The translations under genes and the position numbers were made by a program. From NCBI GenBank assembly GCA_025964465.1, contig JAOPYS010000009.1, forward strand, positions 1 to 20,560: a stretch of DNA of 20,560 nt. The letters run 5' to 3'. The notes under the pieces are model-generated. The model did no database searches and was not told where the DNA came from. It worked only from the letters and a program-made list of their open reading frames with translations. The first letter of the stretch is position 1; each line of letters begins with the position of its first letter. The stretch is from Thermoleophilia bacterium (lineage in GTDB: Bacteria; Actinomycetota; Thermoleophilia; Gaiellales; SKUG01). Positions 1 to 6,349 of this stretch are shown here, in pieces.

Positions 1-158
1 TATATATATGTAGAAACATATATATAGCGGAGGGGTGGAACCCCTGGTTGCTGTGCAACCTGTGGCCCCTCCGCATTTGCTATGCTAATTGGTCCGTTTT
101 CTTTATATCTCTACGCAGGGTAGCGCATAGGCGGAGCCAGCCCATATATATTTATTTC
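1..158. other. AT-rich, palindrome-dense segment of atypical composition at window edge
   Basis: By hand count this segment is about 46% G+C, against roughly 70% or more in everything that follows. It starts with a perfect 10-bp inverted repeat, TATATATATG (1-10) and CATATATATA (17-26). A nested hairpin follows: outer arms GCGGAGGGG (27-35) and CCCCTCCGC (66-74), with an inner stem GGTTGC (46-51) / GCAACC (55-60) around a TGT loop. More AT tracts lie at 143-157. The change to the surrounding composition falls near 158, inside the start of a permease gene. It could be an inserted element, a recombination scar, or foreign DNA joined at a contig end. I cannot identify it. Confidence 0.7.
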
Positions 159-216
159 CCGGCTGCGGGGCGGGCGCGGACGAGGGCGGCGTCGGGGGCG
201 GGACGGTCGCGCTCAC
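103..216 (-). pseudogene. ABC-2 type permease gene, interrupted after about 20 codons
   Basis: A GTG at 216-214 overlaps the stop codon of the upstream ABC ATPase by 4 nt (GTGA). This is the usual coupling of a DrrA-type ATPase to its membrane partner. The reading frame begins with a Pro/Ser/Ala-rich leader (SATVPPPTPPSSAPAPQPG), plausible as the disordered N-terminus of an ABC-2 permease. At about position 158 it runs into the AT-rich segment and stops at 103-105, giving only 37 codons. No transmembrane segment is encoded. The permease identity is inferred from position and overlap; the truncation is seen directly. The rest of the gene may lie elsewhere in the genome if the edge is an assembly join. 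Confidence 0.55.
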
Positions 217-1127
217 GAGACCTCCTCCCCCGTCAGCAGCACGAACACGTCCTCGAGGTTCGACTCGCGACGCTGGCACGCGTCCTCGTAGCCGGCCGGA
301 GGCGCGTCGCCACCCAGCACGGTGACGGAGGTGCCGGTGCGCCGCGTCGGGCGACCCTCGCCCTGCGCCACGGCCTCGACCTGCTCGAGCGTCGCGGGCG
401 GCCCGTAGACCTCCCACGCGCGCTCGCCTGCGTGCTCGCGCACGAGCTCGCTCGGCACGCCGCTTGCCACCGCCGCGCCCTTGGCCATGATCGTCACGGT
501 GTCGCAGAGGCGCTCGGCCTCCTCGATGTAGTGCGTCGACATGAGGATCGAGACCCCGTCCTGACGCAGCCCGTCGATGAGCGCCCACAGCTCCTGTCGC
601 ACCTGCGGGTCGAGGCCCACGGTCGGCTCGTCGAGCATCACCAGGCGCGGGCGATGGACGAGGGCGCGCGCGATGAGCAGCCGCCGCCGCATGCCGCCGG
701 AGAGCTGGTCGACCTTCGCGCCGCGACGATCGGTCAGTCGCGCGATCTCCAGCGCGCGCTCCACGGCGGCGCGCCGGTCGCGCGCCGGGATGCGGTACAG
801 GTACGTGAACACGAGCAGGTTCTGCTCGACGGTGAGCGTCACGTCGAGGTTGTCGAGCTGCGGCACGACGCCGCACTGCGCGCGGGCCTGCTTGCTGTCG
901 CCCGGCAGGCGGAACCCGAGCACCTCGAGGTGCCCCTCGTCTGCGATCGCCTGGGCGGTGAGCATCCGCATGGTGGTCGACTTGCCCGCGCCGTTGGGGC
1001 CGAGCAGCCCGACACACGCGCCGTCGGGGACCTCGAGGTCGAGGCCGTTCACCGCCGTGATGTCACCGAATCGCTTGATGACGCCGGCAAGGCGGATGGC
1101 GGGAGGGGCGGCGGGGGCGTCGGGCAC
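213..1127 (-). CDS. ABC transporter ATP-binding protein, DrrA/NodI-like
   Basis: This 304-residue protein is the nucleotide-binding subunit of an ABC-2 exporter. It is of the kind that drives efflux of lipids, polysaccharides or drugs together with a separate membrane subunit. Visible motifs are Walker A GPNGAGKS (43-50), Q-loop Gln90, signature LSGGM (142-146), Walker B LVMLDEP (162-168, catalytic Glu167) and switch His199 in STHY. The C-terminal ~90 residues form the accessory domain common in DrrA-type ATPases and end in the usual NLEDVF-like segment. The start is GTG at 1127: a TAGGTT hexamer lies exactly 6 nt upstream and there is no ribosome site, so the message is probably leaderless. 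The downstream permease start overlaps the stop codon but that gene is interrupted. Substrate unknown. Confidence 0.93.
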   Translation of the reverse strand: MPDAPAAPPAIRLAGVIKRFGDITAVNGLDLEVPDGACVGLLGPNGAGKSTTMRMLTAQAIADEGHLEVLGFRLPGDSKQARAQCGVVPQLDNLDVTLTVEQNLLVFTYLYRIPARDRRAAVERALEIARLTDRRGAKVDQLSGGMRRRLLIARALVHRPRLVMLDEPTVGLDPQVRQELWALIDGLRQDGVSILMSTHYIEEAERLCDTVTIMAKGAAVASGVPSELVREHAGERAWEVYGPPATLEQVEAVAQGEGRPTRRTGTSVTVLGGDAPPAGYEDACQRRESNLEDVFVLLTGEEVS

Positions 1128-1133
1128 GGGCGG

Positions 1134-1139
1134 AACCTA
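1134..1139 (-). promoter_or_regulatory. -10 element of a likely leaderless promoter for the ABC ATPase
   Basis: TAGGTT on the minus strand, followed by six bases (CCGCCC) and the GTG start. It matches TANNNT and sits where transcription would begin at or next to the start codon. No clear -35 box. Confidence 0.5.
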
Positions 1140-1171
1140 CCGCGGGCGCGCCCCGGTCGACGGCCAGTCGA

Positions 1172-1318
1172 TCAGGTGCCGGACGGCTCGCCGCGCGGCG
1201 GCGCCTCCCCGTCCTCGACCCCGGCCTCGCGGCGGATGCGCTGGACGTCCTCCTCGCGCGTCACCGTCTCGGTGGCGGTCTCGACGTCGATCGTGACGGT
1301 CTCGTCCTCGTCGCCCAT
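1172..1318 (-). CDS. Small acidic protein of unknown function (48 aa)
   Basis: Reads MGDEDETVTIDVETATETV, continues through a charged helix-like stretch (REEDVQRIRREAG), and ends in a Pro/Gly-rich tail. A good ribosome site, GAGGAG, lies about 7 nt before the ATG at 1318-1316, which decides this start over a longer upstream frame. The alternating Thr/Val/Glu region could form a beta hairpin. It has no Cys, membrane segment or recognised domain. It precedes the ABC ATPase on the same strand with a 44-bp gap, but the ATPase seems to have its own promoter. Family unknown; the call rests on the ribosome site and reading frame only. Confidence 0.5.
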   Translation of the reverse strand: MGDEDETVTIDVETATETVTREEDVQRIRREAGVEDGEAPPRGEPSGT

Positions 1319-1402
1319 GGGGAGCTCCTCGTTCGGCCGCGCCTCCGGGCGCTGGCGGTTCGAGGCTGACGTACCGCGCGGCGCGTCGGTGAAACGAAGT
1401 CG

Positions 1403-1435
1403 GGACCCGGGCCGCCGTACGAACGGCCCGGGTCC
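1403..1435. repeat. Perfect 12-bp stem hairpin, possible terminator
   Basis: GGACCCGGGCCG and its exact reverse complement flank a 9-base loop (CCGTACGAA). Neither side has a real T-run, though the minus-strand exit (GACTTCGTTTC) is the more T-rich. It could be a factor-assisted terminator or leader structure upstream of the small acidic ORF. Confidence 0.4.
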
Positions 1436-1652
1436 AGTGTTCGGTTTGAGTATGCGTGCGCGATGCCGCCTCGACATCGCGTGATGTGCCCTCCGCCTCG
1501 GTCGTGGTAGGCACCCTCGACCAGGACGGCCCTGCGGCCGGCGGGCTCTCACTGCCCGTCGCAACCAAGGTCGGCCAGGACGGCCCCGAGCGCAACCTCC
1601 ACCACGACTCCAATGTTCGCTCCGAGCACGAATTTCGTGTCGAGGTTGTCGC

Positions 1653-1754
1653 GAGTGCGCTCAGCGCACCATGAACGGCCTATTCAGCGCGCTCGCCGAC
1701 GCGCGCCCACACGAGCGCGCTCAGCGGACCACGAACGGCACGCTGAGCGCACTC
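1653..1754. repeat. Cluster of imperfect direct repeats and a 14-bp inverted repeat
   Basis: A 24-bp motif beginning GCGCTCAGCG occurs at 1657-1680 and again at 1717-1740, exactly 60 bp apart, with three mismatches. GAGTGCGCTCAGCG (1653-1666) has its exact reverse complement at 1741-1754. The first copy also contains the near-palindrome GTGCGCTCAGCGCAC. This could be a protein-binding array or a stem enclosing about 74 nt. Function unknown. Confidence 0.6.
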
Positions 1755-1953
1755 GGGGCGTGCGCCGGCCCACCTCCGGTCGCAAGTCCATACGGCCTTC
1801 CGGATCCGGCGCTGCACATCCGCACAAACCCGACCGATCCGGTTCGATACGTGCGGAAGTTGCGCTCGCATGCAGGCATTTCACGTGTCAGCGGCCACGG
1901 CTGGCCCGTTTCGTGAAACAGCCTCGGGGCGCTTCGCGAAGTACTGGCGAACA

Positions 1954-1959
1954 TAGCGT
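1954..1959 (+). promoter_or_regulatory. Candidate -10 element for RNA copy A
   Basis: TAGCGT lies inside a 30-bp block identical in both copies (from 1939 here). It fits the TANNNT pattern seen before several genes in this window. No conserved -35 box. The block could instead be part of the RNA. Confidence 0.3.
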
Positions 1960-1961
1960 GT

Positions 1962-2191
1962 GGCGCTCCCGCCGCCGGCACCGTCCCCCCGTTGCGTTCG
2001 AGACCCCGTCCCCCCTTGGTCTCGACCGCTCGCCGGCAGCACTCGTCCCCCGGGCAGTAATCAAGTTACGCGCCCAATGAGCCACACGCACACGACCACG
2101 ACAGCTCGCCGCCACCGTCCCCCCGTCGGCAGCGAGCACGCAGGTCGACGACAGGCCCTGGCTCCCCCGCCGGGGCCGCGTCGTCTTCCGG
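1962..2191 (+). ncRNA. Candidate structured RNA with C-rich loops (6C-like), copy A
   Basis: The plus strand folds into successive hairpins that place runs of C in loops (1985-1990, 2010-2015, 2047-2051, 2119-2124, 2164-2168), most within CGTCCCCCC. The clearest is an 8-bp stem, 1998-2005 with 2018-2025, around CCGTCCCCCCTT. In copy B this stem carries two compensatory pair changes. A 9-position stem (2105-2113 with 2128-2136, one mismatch) holds the fourth run. The last run sits in a long terminator-like hairpin. Actinobacterial 6C RNAs are known for C6 loops in two stem-loops; this would be a larger variant. The 5' end and the strand are not certain: one stem has a wobble that favours each strand. 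Confidence 0.5.
2147..2185 (+). terminator. Long hairpin ending RNA copy A
   Basis: Stems GACGAC/GTCGTC, GGCCC/GGGCC and GGC/GCC stack around a TCCCCC loop, about 14 Watson-Crick pairs plus a T-G wobble. The exit TTCCGG is only weakly T-rich. The same sequence is at 2784-2822. Confidence 0.5.
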
Positions 2192-2196
2192 CCGGG

Positions 2197-2469
2197 TCAG
2201 CCCTCGTGCAGGGCGACGATGCGCTCGATGATCTCCTCGATGCCGGGGATGCCGCGCCGCGCGTCGCGCATGCCGACCTCGCCGGTGAGCAGGCGGTCGG
2301 TCTCGACCATGCGGCGCGTCACCTCGACGACCAGCTCGTCGGGCACGTCGTCATCCACGAGGTCTTCGAGCTCGTTCGCCAGGTCGTGCAGCTGCGCGGC
2401 GCGGCTCAGCACGACGGCTACCGCGTCCTCGAGCGCGGCGACCTCCTCGACGGTCGCGCGGGCGGTCAT
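2197..2469 (-). CDS. Small helical protein of unknown function (90 aa)
   Basis: A charged, Ala/Glu/Val-rich, mostly helical protein without Cys, signal peptide or membrane segment. The pattern EEVAALEDAVAVVLSRAAQL followed by LANELEDLVDDD suggests two amphipathic helices, with a third at the C-terminus (IEEIIERIVAL). The ATG at 2469 is preceded by GAGGGG about 7 nt upstream, which supports this start. The gene lies between the two copies of the structured-RNA repeat. Its stop is 5 bp from the end of copy A, so the two are convergent. Function unrecognised. Confidence 0.65.
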   Translation of the reverse strand: MTARATVEEVAALEDAVAVVLSRAAQLHDLANELEDLVDDDVPDELVVEVTRRMVETDRLLTGEVGMRDARRGIPGIEEIIERIVALHEG

Positions 2470-2606
2470 CGTCGACCCCTCGGCGCCGTGGCCCGATCCG
2501 GGCCGTGGATCAATGTGATCATGTGCAGGCACTTCCGTCTCGGAGGCCACGAGGTGGCCGATTCCGTGCAACAACCTCATGCCCCGTCCCGAAGTACTGG
2601 CGAACA

Positions 2607-2612
2607 TAGCGT
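2607..2612 (+). promoter_or_regulatory. Candidate -10 element for RNA copy B
   Basis: TAGCGT in the same 30-bp conserved block as in copy A. The same hexamer also occurs at 2846-2851 and 2869-2874, in front of the next gene. Confidence 0.3.
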
Positions 2613-2614
2613 GT

Positions 2615-2828
2615 GGCGCTCTCGCCGCTGGCACCGTCCCCCCGTTGCGCTCCAGGCCCCGTCCCCCCTTGTGCCTGGAACCGCTCGCCGGCAGCGAACT
2701 CGTCCCCCCGAAACTGAGCCACACGCACACGACCACGACAGCTCGCCGCCACCGTCCCCCCGTCGGCAGCGAGCACGCAGGTCGACGACAGGCCCTGGCT
2801 CCCCCGCCGGGGCCGCGTCGTCTTCCGG
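2615..2828 (+). ncRNA. Candidate structured RNA with C-rich loops (6C-like), copy B
   Basis: Same architecture as copy A. C-runs lie at 2638-2643, 2663-2668, 2704-2709, 2756-2761 and 2801-2805. The stem TCCAGGC (2651-2657) / GCCTGGA (2673-2679) replaces TCGAGAC / GTCTCGA of copy A. The third pair changes G-C to C-G and the sixth A-T to G-C, while the loop core GTCCCCCCTT stays the same. It ends with the same hairpin (2784-2822). The next gene starts 97 bp downstream. Confidence 0.5.
2784..2822 (+). terminator. Long hairpin ending RNA copy B
   Basis: Identical in sequence to the hairpin at 2147-2185, with the TCCCCC loop and weak TTCCGG exit. Confidence 0.5.
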
Positions 2829-2925
2829 ATGCGATTCGACGGACGTAGCGTCGTTGGTGAGAAAGGTGTAGCGTCTCGGACGACGCCGCGCACTTCGCGC
2901 GACGCACCTTGAGGGAGGAAACCCA

Positions 2926-3219
2926 ATGTCCGTGCTCGTCCAGAACTTCACTCCGATGACGTCCGCTCAGTACGACGCCACGTCCGCACTGCTCAAGCCG
3001 GTGCTCGAGGGCTTCGAGGGCTATCTCGGCTTCCATGCCGCGGCCGTCGTCGACGGTGGCATGCAGATCACCGAGCTGTGGACCACGAGCGATGCGCACA
3101 AGACGTGGATCAGCGACGTCGTCGCCACGAAGGCGCCCGCCGAGGCGATCGCCGCGATGAAGGTCACCTACACCCCGCTGCACGACGTCGTGCTCGCGGG
3201 CTCGCCCGTCACCGCCTGA
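2926..3219 (+). CDS. Dimeric alpha/beta-barrel (ABM-like) small protein
   Basis: This 97-residue protein has the pattern of ferredoxin-like dimeric barrels related to antibiotic-biosynthesis monooxygenases. A short N-terminal strand (VLVQNFTPM) leads to a helix starting with the typical MTSAQYDATSALL segment. Strands around GYLGFHAAAV and GGMQITELW follow, then the helix DAHKTWISDVVATKAPAE that usually packs on the sheet. Members are small cytoplasmic proteins, often of unknown substrate. A strong ribosome site GGGAGGAA precedes the ATG. Two TAGCGT hexamers (2846 and 2869) are candidate -10 boxes. The family assignment is by pattern recognition; the reaction is unknown. Confidence 0.7.
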   Translation: MSVLVQNFTPMTSAQYDATSALLKPVLEGFEGYLGFHAAAVVDGGMQITELWTTSDAHKTWISDVVATKAPAEAIAAMKVTYTPLHDVVLAGSPVTA

Positions 3220-3299
3220 GGCACCGACGCGCGAACAGCGAGACGAACGACGGGGGCGGCACCGGGCAGGTGTCGCCCCCGCGTCCTGCCGGGACCGGG

Positions 3300-3305
3300 C
3301 ATGAT
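3300..3305 (+). promoter_or_regulatory. -10-like hexamer of a likely leaderless promoter for the DUF427 gene
   Basis: CATGAT followed by six bases (GCCCGC) and the ATG at 3312. The same hexamer and spacing occur before the ABC-F gene on the other strand at 10796-10791. It differs from TANNNT at the first base. Confidence 0.4.
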
Positions 3306-3311
3306 GCCCGC

Positions 3312-3692
3312 ATGACCTCCACAGCGCAGGGCCACACCGTCACCACAGATCCCTCCACCGCGCACGTCGTCGTGCGCGCCGCCGCAGGCGGCGAGGTGAT
3401 CGCCGACAGCTCCGGCGGCCACGTGCTGCACGAGAGCAACATCCAGGACCGCTGGTACCTGCCGACCGGCGACGTCGCGGCCGCGCTCGAGCCGAGCGAC
3501 ACCACCAGCCACTGCCCCTTCAAGGGCGACGCCTCCTACTGGAGCGTGCGCCTGGCCGACGGCACGCTGCTGCAGGACGTGGCGTGGAGCTACGAGCAGC
3601 CGCTCGATGCCGCCGCCGGCATCCGGTCGGAGGTCTCGTTCTGGACCGACAAGGTCACCGTCGAGGTCGACGGCGAGGCCGTGCGGATCTGA
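3312..3692 (+). CDS. DUF427 domain-containing protein
   Basis: This 126-residue protein shows the DUF427 signature. A strand with VVRAAAGGEVIADS leads to HVLHESNIQDRWYLP and the conserved core SHCPFKGDASYWSV, then the WSYEQPLDAAAGI segment and a final beta strand before the C-terminus. DUF427 proteins are small, widespread in actinobacteria and lack a settled biochemical role. The ATG at 3312 is chosen because the family domain begins soon after it and the -10-like CATGAT lies 6 nt upstream; I see no ribosome site. Its TGA (3690-3692) directly abuts the convergent stop of the PLD gene (3693-3695), forming TGATCA. Confidence 0.88.
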   Translation: MTSTAQGHTVTTDPSTAHVVVRAAAGGEVIADSSGGHVLHESNIQDRWYLPTGDVAAALEPSDTTSHCPFKGDASYWSVRLADGTLLQDVAWSYEQPLDAAAGIRSEVSFWTDKVTVEVDGEAVRI

Positions 3693-4637
3693 TCAGAAGT
3701 AGCCGTCGACGGCGTCCGCCACCGTCTTCGCCGCCGCGCCGTCGAGCACGACCCCGAGCTCGCGCGACTGACGGCCGGACGAGCCGTGCAGCATGTCCTC
3801 GAGCAGGTACGCGCCGCTGACGACCGCGTGGTCGTCGGCCACGAGCTGCAGGCCGTGCAGGCCGCGGCCCTGCGCCTTGAGGGAGTCCTTGTCGGCCGAG
3901 TGCAGGTGCACGCCGGCGTCTGTGAGGGTGCGCGCGACCTTGCCCTTCACGTCGGCGGCGTAGGAGACGATGTCCACGTCGACCCCGCGGCGCGCGGCCT
4001 GCGCGATGCGGTCGGCGATGCCGTGGTCGTCCATGCCGGCGCTCACGATGCGCAGGCGCGACTGCGCCGAATCCACCGCGTGCTCGATCGCGTCGGTCAC
4101 GCCCCACCAGCCCGCGGCCGGGTCGTTGGTGACGACGCCCAGCTGCGCCGCGGCAGCCGCTGCCTGGCGCATGCCGTCGCCGTGCTTGCCGGCGCGCGCC
4201 GCGACCTGCAGCGAGCGCAGCGCCTGCGCGGCCGGCCCCCCGAGCTCCACGCCGACCTCGAGCTTGCCGAGCGCGTCGGCGCCGAGCAGGTCGGTTCCGA
4301 CCATGCCGCGCGCACCACCGTCGACGGTGATCGCCTTGCCGTGCTGCTTGGTCGGCGCCTCGCCGTAGCCCTGCACGTGCACGCCGCCCGCAACCTGCGG
4401 GTTCGCGTCGCGCCACTCGCGGCTGTCGGCCAGCACCGAGACCTGTGCCCCGCGCGCGGCGGCCGCGCCGAGCGAATCGATCCCGGGCTGGTGGTCGACG
4501 CGGAACGCATCGGCCATCACGTCCGTGCGTGCCGAGCCGGCGAGGTCCGACACCGCGCCGAGCAGGGCCTTCCCGCCCAGGTGCACGGCGGCGCCTGACA
4601 CGGCCGGCGGGAATGCGGATGTCACTCCGAGGTTCAT
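3693..4637 (-). CDS. Phospholipase D-fold protein with degenerate second HKD motif
   Basis: This 314-residue protein has two PLD-type lobes, as in cardiolipin synthases and PLD nucleases. The first motif is complete: H99-G-K101-AITV-D106, followed by VGTDLL and a downstream Glu131 (VGVELGG). The second reads H261-G-L263-QLVA-D268 with Glu293 (RELGVVL) after it, so the catalytic-pocket Lys is Leu. I confirmed the CTG codon on the minus strand. There is no signal peptide or membrane segment, unlike typical cardiolipin synthases. The ATG overlaps the stop of the GH13 gene by 4 nt, so the two are translationally coupled. It may be an altered-activity transphosphatidylase or nuclease, or a binding protein. 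Confidence 0.82.
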   Translation of the reverse strand: MNLGVTSAFPPAVSGAAVHLGGKALLGAVSDLAGSARTDVMADAFRVDHQPGIDSLGAAAARGAQVSVLADSREWRDANPQVAGGVHVQGYGEAPTKQHGKAITVDGGARGMVGTDLLGADALGKLEVGVELGGPAAQALRSLQVAARAGKHGDGMRQAAAAAAQLGVVTNDPAAGWWGVTDAIEHAVDSAQSRLRIVSAGMDDHGIADRIAQAARRGVDVDIVSYAADVKGKVARTLTDAGVHLHSADKDSLKAQGRGLHGLQLVADDHAVVSGAYLLEDMLHGSSGRQSRELGVVLDGAAAKTVADAVDGYF

Positions 4638-6349
4638 GACTTCGCCGCCGCTTCTCGCAGGAGCACTGCGCCCCAGTTGCCGTCGAGCTTGTCGAGCTTC
4701 AGGTGGCCGCCCTGCACCGCGTGGCGCTCGCCGGTCAGCGCGTCCACGTAGTTGGTGCCGTCCGGCGCGAAGCTCACGGGCACGTCGACGGGGTGGTCGG
4801 TCGCGGAGTTGTTGAGCGCGACCACGACGTCCTTGTCGTCACCCTCCACGAAGCGGCGGTAGGCGATGGTGCCGTTGTCGTTGTGCGTCGCGAGCACCTC
4901 GAAGTCGCCGCGCCGCAGCGCCGTCGTCTCCTCACGCGTCTTGATGAGCTTCTGGTACAGCCCGAACAGCTGCCCGGCCTTGTCGCCCGCCGCCGCCGCG
5001 CCGCGCTTGGTGCCGCCGTCGAGCTTCGCGTTGCCGGCCGCGGCATCCACCTTGTCGGCCGTGCCCCAGTCGAACGCGCGCCGCGAATCCGGGTCGGGCC
5101 CACCCTCCATGCCGATCTCCGCGCCGTAGTAGATGCTCGGCGCACCCTGGTAGGTCATCTGGAAGATCGCCGCCGGCCGCGCGCGGTACCAGTCGCCACC
5201 GGCCGTCGTGATGAAGCGCGGCGTGTCGTGCGACTCGAGGAAGTTGAGCATCGCGAGCTTGCCCTCCTTCGGGTAGCCGTTCTGCAGGCGCTGCGCGAAC
5301 TGGTCCGGCGTGAGCGTCTTCTGCGCGAAGAACTCCGTGGCGGGCTGCTGGAAGTACTTGTAGTTGGTGGCGCCGTCGAAGGTGTCGCCGCCGAGCATCC
5401 CGGACGCGTCTTGCCAGTTCTCACCGATCAGGTACGCGTCGGGGTTCTCCTTCTTGAGCACCTCGCGCGTCTTCTGCCAGAACGGCGTCTCGACCTCGTC
5501 GGCGACGTCCATGCGCCAGCCGTCGACCTTCGAGTCGCGCGTCCACTTGCGCAGCACCGAGTCCTGGCCGGTCACCAGCTCGTTCATGACCTCGGGGTTG
5601 AGGCTCTGCAGCACCGGCAGCGTCGCGTAGGGACCGCCCCACTCGGGCTTGCCCCACCCCTCGTAGTCATTGGTGCGCAGCACGCCCTTCTCGTCCTTGT
5701 GGGTCTCGATGGGGTGGCGGTAGACGTTGTACCAGCTCCAGTACTTTGACTGGGAGCCCTTCTCGCGCACGTCCTTGAACCACACGTTCTCGTTGGAGGA
5801 GTGGTTGAAGACGCCGTCGAGGATCAGCTTCATGCCGCCCGCGTGCACCTGGTCGACGAGCTTGGAGAACGCGGCGTCGCCACCGAACGCGGGGTCCACG
5901 TGGCGGTAGTCGGCCGTGTCGTACTTGTGGTTGGAGGGCGAGGTGAAGATCGGGTTGAGGTAGAGGGCGTTGACCCCGAGCTTGGCGAGGTGGCCCATGC
6001 CCTGCGACACGCCCTGCAGGTCGCCACCCTCGAAGAACTGGTCGTTGCCCGGCGGCGTGCCCCACGGCACCGTCCCCTGCGGGTCGTTCGACGTGTCGCC
6101 ATTCTTGAAGCGCTCCGGAAACACCTGGTAGAAGACTGCGTCCTTGACCCAGTCCGGCGACTTCAGCTGCGACTCGCCGGCCTTCGCGTCGCGCGTTCCA
6201 GCGCCGTCGCTCGGCGCGAGGTTGCGCCCCCGGGCGTTCGCGAACGCCTCCGCCCGGCTCGGCTGCCCCGCCGCGTTCGCGACCGGAGCCGCTGCCACGG
6301 GGGGCACGGACTTCGGCACGGAAGCGATCGACGAGGAGACCTGCAGCAT
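4634..6349 (-). CDS. GH13 alpha-amylase family glycoside hydrolase (neopullulanase/maltogenic amylase-like)
   Basis: This 571-residue enzyme should act on alpha-1,4 (possibly also alpha-1,6) glucans or maltodextrins. The catalytic barrel starts near DWVKDAVFYQVFPERF (66-81). Conserved regions are visible: region I D178-GVFNH, region II GWRMD with nucleophile Asp281, region III IGEN with acid/base Glu310, region IV SHD with His374 and Asp375. LQSLN (248-251 area) occupies the region V position used by cyclomaltodextrinase-type enzymes. A C-terminal beta domain follows (from about 480). The first ~65 residues are Ala/Pro/Ser-rich and disordered, without a clear Sec signal. I chose ATG 6349; longer frames would overlap the divergent RTX gene. 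It is first in an operon with the PLD gene. Confidence 0.93.
   Translation of the reverse strand: MLQVSSSIASVPKSVPPVAAAPVANAAGQPSRAEAFANARGRNLAPSDGAGTRDAKAGESQLKSPDWVKDAVFYQVFPERFKNGDTSNDPQGTVPWGTPPGNDQFFEGGDLQGVSQGMGHLAKLGVNALYLNPIFTSPSNHKYDTADYRHVDPAFGGDAAFSKLVDQVHAGGMKLILDGVFNHSSNENVWFKDVREKGSQSKYWSWYNVYRHPIETHKDEKGVLRTNDYEGWGKPEWGGPYATLPVLQSLNPEVMNELVTGQDSVLRKWTRDSKVDGWRMDVADEVETPFWQKTREVLKKENPDAYLIGENWQDASGMLGGDTFDGATNYKYFQQPATEFFAQKTLTPDQFAQRLQNGYPKEGKLAMLNFLESHDTPRFITTAGGDWYRARPAAIFQMTYQGAPSIYYGAEIGMEGGPDPDSRRAFDWGTADKVDAAAGNAKLDGGTKRGAAAAGDKAGQLFGLYQKLIKTREETTALRRGDFEVLATHNDNGTIAYRRFVEGDDKDVVVALNNSATDHPVDVPVSFAPDGTNYVDALTGERHAVQGGHLKLDKLDGNWGAVLLREAAAKS

Larger units (their letters stand above)
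1319..1870. other. Gene-poor region with palindromes and short repeats
   Basis: I see no convincing gene here: the open frames lack ribosome sites and have low-complexity Arg/Pro content typical of shadow frames in GC-rich DNA. It holds a strong hairpin (1403-1435), a 13-bp palindrome CACGAATTTCGTG (1627-1639), and a cluster of direct and inverted repeats (1653-1754). It leads into the first copy of the structured-RNA element. Confidence 0.6.
1871..2191 (+). repeat. Long direct repeat, copy A
   Basis: Copy A of a ~305-320 bp intergenic element; copy B is at 2524-2828. The last 114 bp (2078-2191) are identical to 2715-2828. The first ~75 bp are diverged, yet both copies keep a hairpin there: GGCCA-CGGC-TGGCC in A and GGCCAC-GAG-GTGGCC in B. 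Copy A also has TTTCAC pairing with GTGAAA around that hairpin. Confidence 0.85.
2524..2828 (+). repeat. Long direct repeat, copy B
   Basis: Second copy of the element at 1871-2191. It is shorter by about 16 bp, through small indels mostly in the stretch between the second and fourth C-runs. The final 114 bp are identical between copies, which points to recent duplication or gene conversion of the 3' half. Confidence 0.85.

Noticed and set aside
1871..2828. CRISPR array or composite transposon reading of the two repeats
   Set aside because: Only two long diverged copies, no short regular spacing, no transposase and no target-site duplications.
1960..2871. Long plus-strand open frames across the repeat region, including one starting MSHTHTTTTARR in copy A
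   Set aside because: The ATG is absent in copy B, there is no ribosome site, and the base changes between copies preserve RNA stems instead of codons. The frames look like chance openings in GC-rich DNA.
2570..2951. Minus-strand frames over copy B with Arg/Gly-rich translations
   Set aside because: No ribosome site and low-complexity products; they lie over the structured-RNA candidate and the promoter of the next gene.
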